This document shows, piece after piece, positions 32,375 to 39,035 of a stretch of DNA of 39,035 nt. Source of the DNA: Prevotella sp. UBA7764 (lineage in GTDB: Bacteria; Bacteroidota; Bacteroidia; Bacteroidales; Bacteroidaceae); NCBI GenBank assembly GCA_002481295.1, contig DLDU01000014.1, positions 18,907 to 57,941 on the forward strand, in the 5' to 3' direction. The position numbers were made by a program, and so were the translations under genes. The notes beneath the pieces were generated by a model. It saw only the letters and a program-made list of their open reading frames with translations, ran no database searches and was not told where the DNA came from. The stretch's first letter is position 1, and every line of letters starts with the position of its first letter.

Positions 32375-32749
32375 ATGGCAGACGTTAAAGCTATTGCAGA
32401 AGAATTAGTAAATCTTACTGTTAAAGAGGTAAATGAATTGGCAACAGTCCTGAAGGACGAGTATGGTATCGAGCCCGCTGCTGCAGCTGTTGCAGTTGCT
32501 GGTCCTGCTGCTGGCGCAGCTCCTGCAGCTGAGGAGAAGAGCTCTTTCGATGTTGTGCTGACAGATGTCGGCGCTACAAAGCTCCAGGTCGTTAAGGCCG
32601 TCAAGGAGGCTTGTGGTCTCGGTCTGAAGGACGCTAAGACTCTCGTTGAGTCTGTTCCTGCTACTCTGAAGGAAGGCCTGTCTAAGGACGAGGCTGAGAA
32701 CCTGAAGAAGGCTATCGAGGAAGCTGGTGCTAAGGTTGAGCTGAAGTAA
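32375..32749 (+). CDS. rplL: 50S ribosomal protein bL12 (L7/L12)
   Basis: The 124-aa acidic protein has an N-terminal dimerisation domain, an Ala/Pro-rich hinge (about 35-52) and the conserved C-terminal domain ([31 protein letters not shown]). Confidence 0.98.
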   Translation: MADVKAIAEELVNLTVKEVNELATVLKDEYGIEPAAAAVAVAGPAAGAAPAAEEKSSFDVVLTDVGATKLQVVKAVKEACGLGLKDAKTLVESVPATLKEGLSKDEAENLKKAIEEAGAKVELK

Positions 32750-32811
32750 TTTAGTCTCTTTTAGCCGTCCGTTCGCTTCATAAGCGACACGACGACAGTT
32801 ACATACTTAAG

Positions 32812-32849
32812 GGTTAGGATTTGCCCAGTCGGTGAGTCCTAACCTTTTT
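32812..32849 (+). terminator. Hairpin with T tract between rplL and rpoB (attenuator)
   Basis: GGTTAGGA (32812-32819) and TCCTAACC (32837-32844) form an 8-bp stem followed by TTTTT (32845-32849). No strong promoter is visible before rpoB, so partial read-through would set the ratio of RpoB/C to ribosomal proteins, as known for E. coli. Confidence 0.85.
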
Positions 32850-32944
32850 GTATCTTCACCCCTCTTGATCCTTTTTCGATCATCTCTTTGTTTTCCTCTT
32901 TTCAGCTTCGGCTAAGACTGGTATTAGACTACAATTGATTTCTT

Positions 32945-35900
32945 ATGTCAAACGTTATTGATAACAGAGTAAATTTTGCCAGCGTCCAGAATCCTTATCC
33001 TTTTCCGGATTTCCTCGACGTGCAACTGAAATCCTTCCGTGATTTCCTCCAACTTGACACTCCACCAGAGGAGCGCAAGAACGATGGCTTGTATAAGGTG
33101 TTTGCTGAGAACTTCCCCATCACCGATACGCGCAACAACTTCGTGCTTGAGTTCCTCGATTATTATATCGACCCGCCCCGCTATACCATTGATGAATGCT
33201 TGGAGCGCGGTCTGACCTACAGCGTGCCTTTGAAGGCTAAGATGAAACTGTATTGTACCGATCCCGACCATGAGGACTTCGGCACATTTATTCAGGATGT
33301 CTTCTTGGGTACCATTCCTTATATGACAGATAACGGTACCTTCGTGATTAATGGTGCCGAGCGAGTCGTTGTGGCTCAGCTCCACCGTTCACCGGGCGTG
33401 TTCTTCGGTCAGGGCGTTCATGCAAATGGTACTGTGCTCTATAGCGCTCGTGTCATTCCTTTCAAGGGCTCTTGGATTGAGTTCGCTACTGACATCAACA
33501 ATGTCATGTACGCCTATATCGACCGTAAGAAGAAGTTGCCTGTTACGACTCTTCTGCGTGCCATCGGTTACGAAAGTGATAAAGACATTCTTCAGATTTT
33601 CGATCTCGCTGAGGAGGTGAAGGTTTCTGAAAAGAACAAGTCTGAGTTGATCGGCCGTAAGCTTGCTGCCCGTGTGTTGAGAACATGGACAGAGGACTTT
33701 GTCGATGAGGATACCGGTGAGGTCGTTACCGCTGAGCGTAACGAGATGGTGCTCGAGCGTGAGACAGAGATCACCGAAGACAACTTTGATACGATCATGG
33801 ACAGTGGCGTCTCTACCGTTCTTGTGCATAAGGACAACGATGCTGCCTCTAAGTACGACATCATCTTCAAGACTCTGGAGAAAGACCAGAGCAACTCTGA
33901 GATCGAGGCTGTCCGTTACATCTACAAGCAGCTGCGTAATGCTGATCCTGCTGATGATGCCAGTGCACGCGAGGTCTTCCAGAACCTGTTCTTCTCTGAC
34001 AAGCGTTACGACTTGGGCGATGTCGGCCGCTATCGTATCAACAAGAAACTGAATCTTGACATCGATCCTGATGTGCGTGTGCTCACCAAGGAAGACATCA
34101 TCGAGATCATTAAATACTTGATCAAGCTCGTCAACTCCAATGCTACTGTTGACGATATCGACCACTTGAGCAACCGTCGTGTGCGTACGGTCGGTGAGCA
34201 GTTGGCCAACCAGTTCTCTATCGGTTTGGCGCGTATGAGCCGTACCATCCGCGAGCGTATGAACGTACGCGACAACGAGGTGTTCACTCCGACAGACTTG
34301 ATCAATGCAAAGACTATTTCCAGCGTCATCAACTCTTTCTTCGGTACCAATCCGTTGAGCCAGTTCATGGACCAGACCAACCCACTGGCAGAGGTCACTC
34401 ACAAGCGTCGTCTCTCCGCTCTGGGTCCTGGCGGTCTGTCTCGTGAGCGTGCAGGCTTCGAGGTTCGTGACGTACACTATACCCACTACGGCCGTCTCTG
34501 TCCTATCGAGTCGCCTGAAGGTCCTAACATCGGCTTGATCTCCTCTCTCTGTGTTTATGCAACGATCAATGAGCTTGGCTTTATTGAAACACCGTACCGT
34601 GTGGTGAAAGATGGCAAAGTGGATTTGGAGAACAAGGATGTTGAGTATCTTACGGCTGAGGAAGAGGACGGACAGCTCATTGCTCAGGGTAATGCACCTC
34701 TGAATGATGATGGTTCTTTCAAGCGAGACTTCGTTCACTGTCGTTTGGCAGCCGACTTCCCTGTTGTGGAGCCGGGTGAGGTGAGTCTGATGGATGTGTC
34801 ACCGCAGCAGATCGCCTCTGTGAGTGCCTGCTTGATTCCTTTCTTGGAGCATGATGACGGTCACCGCGCCCTGATGGGATGTAACATGATGCGTCAGGCA
34901 GTACCTTTGCTCCACAATGATGCACCTATCGTAGGTACTGGTCTGGAGAAGCAGGTCTGCGAGGACAGCCGTACGATGATCACAGCTGAAGGTGAAGGTG
35001 TCATCGAGTACGTCGACGCTACTACCATCCGTATTCTCTATGACCGTACGGAAGACGAGGAGTTTGTCAGCTTCGAGCCGGCTCTCAAGGAATACCGCAT
35101 TCCTAAGTTCCGCCGTACCAACCAGAATATGACCATCGACCTGCGTCCTATCTGCAACAAGGGACAGCGTGTGAAGAAGGGTGACATCCTGACTGAGGGC
35201 TACGCTACCGAGAATGGCGAGCTGGCTCTGGGGCGTAACCTCTTGGTTGCTTATATGCCTTGGAAGGGTTACAACTACGAGGATGCAGTCGTCATCTCAG
35301 AGCGCATGGTGCGCGATGACGTGCTGACATCTGTACATGTTGATGAGTATTCTCTCGATGTGCGTGAGACTAAGCGCGGCATGGAGGTGTTCACCAGCGA
35401 TATTCCTAACGTCAGTGAGGAAGCTACCAAGGACCTCGACGACAACGGTATCATTCGCGTTGGTGCCCGCGTAGAGCCGGGTGACATTATGATAGGTAAG
35501 ATTTCGCCTAAGGGTGAGAGCGATCCTTCACCAGAGGAGAAGTTGCTCCGTGCCATCTTTGGTGACAAGGCCGGTGACGTGAAAGATTCTTCACTCAAGG
35601 CTAATCCTTCTTTGAGTGGTGTCGTGATCGACAAGAAACTCTTCCAGCGTGCAGAGAAGACGCGTGAGTCGAAGAAACAAGATAAGGTCAAGCTTCAGAA
35701 GATCGATGAGGAGTATGAGGCAAAGAGCGACGAGCTGAAGAATATGCTCGTTGACAAGCTGATGACGCTCACCGACGGTAAGGTTTGCCAGGGTGTGAAA
35801 GACTATACCGAGGCAGAGGTGCTCACCAAGGGCAGCAAGTTCACTGTGCCAGCACTGAAGAACCTCGAGTATGATGGCATCCAGAGCAATGGGTGGACCG

Positions 35901-36754
35901 ATGATGAGCACATCAACGGACTCATTCAGAAGTTGATCATGAATTACATCCGCAAGGACAAGCAGCTTGCTGCAGAGCAGAACCGCCGCAAGTTCGCCAT
36001 TACCATTGGTGATGAGCTGCCTTCCGGTATCTTGAAGATGGCTAAGGTCTATATCGCCAAGAAGCGTAAGATCCAGGTCGGTGATAAGCTTGCCGGTCGT
36101 CACGGTAACAAGGGTATCGTCTCTAAGATCGTGCGTCAGGAGGATATGCCGTTCTTGGCTGACGGTCGTCCTGTCGACTTGGTACTGAACCCGATGGGTG
36201 TGCCTTCTCGTATGAACCTGGGACAGATCTTCGAGGCCATCCTCGGTGCTGCCGGTAAGAAGCTCGGTGTGAAGTTCGCTACACCTATCTTCGACGGTGC
36301 TAAGCTTGACGACCTGCGTGAGTGGACAGAGAAGGCTGGTCTGCCTAACCTCTGCTCTACGACTGTTTATGATGGTGAGACGGGTGAGCCTTTCGACCAG
36401 AAGGCTACCGTTGGTATCACCTACTTCTTGAAGCTCGGTCACATGGTTGAGGATAAGATGCATGCCCGTTCTATCGGTCCGTACTCTCTCATCACTCAGC
36501 AGCCACTTGGTGGTAAGGCTCAGTTCGGTGGACAGCGTTTCGGAGAGATGGAGGTCTGGGCTCTTGAGGGTTTCGGTGCCAGCCATGTCCTGCAAGAGAT
36601 GCTCACCATCAAGAGTGACGATGTCACCGGTCGTTCCAAGGCTTACGAGGCTATCGTCAAGGGCGACCCAATGCCGACGCCGGGAATCCCCGAGTCGCTC
36701 AATGTGTTGCTGCATGAGCTTCGCGGTCTGGGACTGAACATTAAGTTGGATTAA
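32945..36754 (+). CDS. rpoB: RNA polymerase beta subunit
   Basis: The 1269-aa protein has the normal length for Bacteroidetes. The rifampicin pocket reads [27 protein letters not shown], with the wild-type Asp, His and Ser at the usual resistance positions. The C-terminal clamp region ([19 protein letters not shown]) is complete. It is followed after 26 bp by rpoC. Confidence 0.99.
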   Translation: MSNVIDNRVNFASVQNPYPFPDFLDVQLKSFRDFLQLDTPPEERKNDGLYKVFAENFPITDTRNNFVLEFLDYYIDPPRYTIDECLERGLTYSVPLKAKMKLYCTDPDHEDFGTFIQDVFLGTIPYMTDNGTFVINGAERVVVAQLHRSPGVFFGQGVHANGTVLYSARVIPFKGSWIEFATDINNVMYAYIDRKKKLPVTTLLRAIGYESDKDILQIFDLAEEVKVSEKNKSELIGRKLAARVLRTWTEDFVDEDTGEVVTAERNEMVLERETEITEDNFDTIMDSGVSTVLVHKDNDAASKYDIIFKTLEKDQSNSEIEAVRYIYKQLRNADPADDASAREVFQNLFFSDKRYDLGDVGRYRINKKLNLDIDPDVRVLTKEDIIEIIKYLIKLVNSNATVDDIDHLSNRRVRTVGEQLANQFSIGLARMSRTIRERMNVRDNEVFTPTDLINAKTISSVINSFFGTNPLSQFMDQTNPLAEVTHKRRLSALGPGGLSRERAGFEVRDVHYTHYGRLCPIESPEGPNIGLISSLCVYATINELGFIETPYRVVKDGKVDLENKDVEYLTAEEEDGQLIAQGNAPLNDDGSFKRDFVHCRLAADFPVVEPGEVSLMDVSPQQIASVSACLIPFLEHDDGHRALMGCNMMRQAVPLLHNDAPIVGTGLEKQVCEDSRTMITAEGEGVIEYVDATTIRILYDRTEDEEFVSFEPALKEYRIPKFRRTNQNMTIDLRPICNKGQRVKKGDILTEGYATENGELALGRNLLVAYMPWKGYNYEDAVVISERMVRDDVLTSVHVDEYSLDVRETKRGMEVFTSDIPNVSEEATKDLDDNGIIRVGARVEPGDIMIGKISPKGESDPSPEEKLLRAIFGDKAGDVKDSSLKANPSLSGVVIDKKLFQRAEKTRESKKQDKVKLQKIDEEYEAKSDELKNMLVDKLMTLTDGKVCQGVKDYTEAEVLTKGSKFTVPALKNLEYDGIQSNGWTDDEHINGLIQKLIMNYIRKDKQLAAEQNRRKFAITIGDELPSGILKMAKVYIAKKRKIQVGDKLAGRHGNKGIVSKIVRQEDMPFLADGRPVDLVLNPMGVPSRMNLGQIFEAILGAAGKKLGVKFATPIFDGAKLDDLREWTEKAGLPNLCSTTVYDGETGEPFDQKATVGITYFLKLGHMVEDKMHARSIGPYSLITQQPLGGKAQFGGQRFGEMEVWALEGFGASHVLQEMLTIKSDDVTGRSKAYEAIVKGDPMPTPGIPESLNVLLHELRGLGLNIKLD

Positions 36755-36780
36755 GTTTGGAATATTGAAAAGTTAGAAGT

Positions 36781-39035
36781 ATGGCTTTCAAAAAAGATAC
36801 AAAGGTAAAGAACAATTTTACCAAGATTACCATTAGCCTGGCCTCTCCTGAGACGATCAAGGAGAACTCCTATGGTGAGGTGACCAAGCCCGAGACCATC
36901 AACTACCGCACCTACAAGCCTGAGCGCGACGGCTTGTTCTGCGAGAGAATCTTCGGTCCGACGAAAGACTATGAGTGCGCCTGCGGTAAGTACAAGCGCA
37001 TCCGCTACAAAGGTATCGTCTGCGACCGTTGCGGTGTTGAGGTAACTGAGAAGAAGGTACGTCGTGAGCGTGCCGGACATATCGAGCTCGTCGTTCCTGT
37101 AGCTCATATCTGGTACTTCCGCTCTCTGCCAAACAAGATCGGCTACTTGCTCGGACTGCCTACCAAAAAGCTCGACCAGGTGATCTACTACGAGAAGTAT
37201 ATCGTCATCCAGCCCGGTATCCTCGAAGGACAGAAGGACGCTGAGGGCGTGGAGGATCTCAATGGTTCTCATAAGCTCGATTTGTTGTCAGAGGATGAGT
37301 ATCTCGATATCATCGACAACAAGATCCCTGAGAACAACGACATGCTCGACGATGCCGATCCTTCGAAGTTCATCGCTAAGATGGGTGCAGAGGCTATCCT
37401 CGACTTACTCAAGCAGATCGACCTCGACAAGCTCAGCTATGAGCTGCGCGACCGTGCCAACAGCGACTCCAGCCAGATGCGCAAGACCGAGGCCTTGAAG
37501 CGTCTGCAGGTCGTGGAGGCTTTCCGTGGCTCCAAGGATGTCAACAAGCCGGAGTGGATGATCATGAAGATCATTCCGGTCATCCCGCCAGAGCTGCGTC
37601 CGTTGGTACCGTTGGATGGTGGCCGTTTCGCCACTTCCGACCTCAACGACCTCTATCGTCGTGTCATCATCCGTAACAACCGTCTGAAGCGACTCATCGA
37701 GATCAAGGCTCCTGAGGTGATCCTCCGTAACGAGAAGCGTATGCTCCAGGAAGCTGTCGACTCTCTCTTCGACAACAGCCGCAAGGCCAGTGCCGTGAAG
37801 AGCGAGAGCAACCGTCCGTTGAAGTCTCTCTCTGACTCTCTGAAAGGTAAGCAGGGCCGCTTCCGTCAGAACTTGCTCGGTAAACGTGTCGACTATTCTG
37901 CCCGTTCAGTGATCGTCGTCGGTCCTGAGTTGAAGATGGGTGAGTGCGGTCTGCCGAAGTTGATGGCTGCCGAGCTCTACAAGCCGTTTATCATCCGCAA
38001 GCTCATCGAGCGCGGCATCGTGAAGACAGTTAAGAGTGCTAAGAAGATCGTGGACCGCCGTGAGCCGGTGATTTGGGATATTCTTGAGAACGTGATGAAA
38101 GGTCACCCTGTGCTTCTGAACCGTGCTCCTACGCTTCACCGTCTGTCTGTGATGGCATTCCAGCCAAAGATGATCGAGGGCAAGGCTATCCAGCTCCACC
38201 CGTTGGCTTGTACACCGTTCAACGCCGACTTCGATGGTGACCAGATGGCTGTTCACTTGCCGCTGAGCAATGAGGCCGTGCTGGAAGCTCAGATTCTGAT
38301 GCTCCAGAGTCACAACATCCTCAACCCGGCCAATGGTGCTCCTGTCACCGTGCCGTCGCAGGATATGGTGCTCGGTCTTTACTATATCACCAAGATCCGT
38401 CCGGGTGCCAAGGGTGAGGGTCAGACCTTCTATGGTCCTGAAGAGGCTATCATCGCACTCAACGAAAAGCGTGTCGACGAGCACGCACAGGTGAAGTGCC
38501 TCGTTGACGACATCGATGAGAAGGGTAATCCTATCCGCCATATCGTAGAGACCACCGTGGGACGTATCATCGTCAACGAGATCATCCCGAAGGAGATTGG
38601 CTTCTTCAACGGTGTCATCTCTAAGAAGACTCTGCGTAAACTTATCGCCGATGTGATCAAACACGTAGGTATGGATCGAGCTTGCACGTTCCTCGACGGT
38701 GTGAAGAACCTCGGTTATCGTATGTCTTACCTCGCCGGTCTTTCCTTCAACCTCGACGACATCATCGTGCCGGAGGAGAAAGCAGAGATCGTCAAGCGTG
38801 GTCAGGACGAGGTCGATGAGGTGAAGGCCAACTTCGATATGGGTCTTATCACCGATAAGGAGCGCTACAATGAGGTCATCAATGCCTGGACACACGTCAA
38901 CAACGACCTGAAGAAGGCTGTGATGAAGCACATGACCGAGGCCGACCAAGGCTTCAACGCTGTGTTCATGATGCTTGACTCCGGTGCCCGTGGTTCTGCT
39001 GACCAGATTGCCCAGCTCGCTGGTATGCGTGGTCT
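36781..39035 (+). CDS. rpoC: RNA polymerase beta' subunit (5' part, runs off the window)
   Basis: The frame is open from ATG 36781 to the end of the window (751 codons). The N-terminal zinc finger [20 protein letters not shown] and the catalytic Mg2+ loop NADFDGDQM are intact. Sequence ends in the region [14 protein letters not shown], before the trigger-loop part. About half of the gene is missing because of the window edge, not because of damage. Confidence 0.99.
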   Translation, partial: MAFKKDTKVKNNFTKITISLASPETIKENSYGEVTKPETINYRTYKPERDGLFCERIFGPTKDYECACGKYKRIRYKGIVCDRCGVEVTEKKVRRERAGHIELVVPVAHIWYFRSLPNKIGYLLGLPTKKLDQVIYYEKYIVIQPGILEGQKDAEGVEDLNGSHKLDLLSEDEYLDIIDNKIPENNDMLDDADPSKFIAKMGAEAILDLLKQIDLDKLSYELRDRANSDSSQMRKTEALKRLQVVEAFRGSKDVNKPEWMIMKIIPVIPPELRPLVPLDGGRFATSDLNDLYRRVIIRNNRLKRLIEIKAPEVILRNEKRMLQEAVDSLFDNSRKASAVKSESNRPLKSLSDSLKGKQGRFRQNLLGKRVDYSARSVIVVGPELKMGECGLPKLMAAELYKPFIIRKLIERGIVKTVKSAKKIVDRREPVIWDILENVMKGHPVLLNRAPTLHRLSVMAFQPKMIEGKAIQLHPLACTPFNADFDGDQMAVHLPLSNEAVLEAQILMLQSHNILNPANGAPVTVPSQDMVLGLYYITKIRPGAKGEGQTFYGPEEAIIALNEKRVDEHAQVKCLVDDIDEKGNPIRHIVETTVGRIIVNEIIPKEIGFFNGVISKKTLRKLIADVIKHVGMDRACTFLDGVKNLGYRMSYLAGLSFNLDDIIVPEEKAEIVKRGQDEVDEVKANFDMGLITDKERYNEVINAWTHVNNDLKKAVMKHMTEADQGFNAVFMMLDSGARGSADQIAQLAGMRG

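Overview
The window looks like a chromosomal segment of a xylan-degrading Bacteroidales bacterium, most likely Prevotellaceae (Prevotella sensu lato). Three things point there: repeated TTTG - 19/20 bp - TAnnTTTG promoters, the rpsU-xerC-hpf-tRNA-tuf-tRNA(Trp)-secE-nusG-rplKAJL-rpoBC order, and a symporter-GH10-GH43 xylan cluster like the one I remember from Prevotella bryantii. This is inference from sequence features; no search was run.

Left part (1-10.2 kb). A repeat-rich gap is followed by a minus-strand relA-type (p)ppGpp synthetase whose HD hydrolase motif is degenerate. Next come a small secreted FMN-binding protein with a covalent-flavin motif and a DUF234-type ATPase with a palindromic operator-like sequence at its promoter. 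On the plus strand are a COG0523 metallochaperone GTPase, a PafA-like secreted alkaline phosphatase preceded by a striking 9-bp periodic repeat, and a LytS/LytTR two-component pair with overlapping start and stop codons.

Middle part (10.2-25.9 kb). A small His/Cys-rich membrane protein lies upstream of a TonB-dependent receptor (a possible metal-uptake pair), followed by a Nudix hydrolase. A low-GC orphan kinase-like gene of the kind found in mobile elements comes next. The xylan cluster then has a GH67 alpha-glucuronidase (minus) divergent from a GPH symporter, a GH10 xylanase and a GH43 xylosidase/arabinosidase (plus). An Rpn-type PD-(D/E)XK nuclease gene is bracketed by perfect 81-bp direct repeats. 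After it come an orphan ECF sigma factor, malate dehydrogenase, and a divergent Xaa-Pro aminopeptidase ending in a strong terminator.

Right part (25.9-39.0 kb). This is core translation and transcription: bS21, XerC-like recombinase, short HPF, four tRNAs (Thr-TGT, Tyr-GTA, Gly-TCC, Thr-GGT), EF-Tu, tRNA-Trp, SecE, NusG, L11, L1, L10, L7/L12, RpoB and the first 751 codons of RpoC, which runs off the end.

Gaps in the accessory part are seeded with short palindromic repeat families. One family (AGCCTCACCCCC... with a CCCCTCTCC/GGAGAGGGG hairpin) occurs four times and supplies the last codons and the stop codon of two genes (Nudix and GH10). The items I consider most worth following are this repeat-encoded C-terminal tail, the Rpn locus with its flanking direct repeats and internal heptad repeats, the 9-bp periodic array before pafA, and the His/Cys membrane protein with its TonB receptor. 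I found no CRISPR array and no clearly complete new defence or biosynthetic system.
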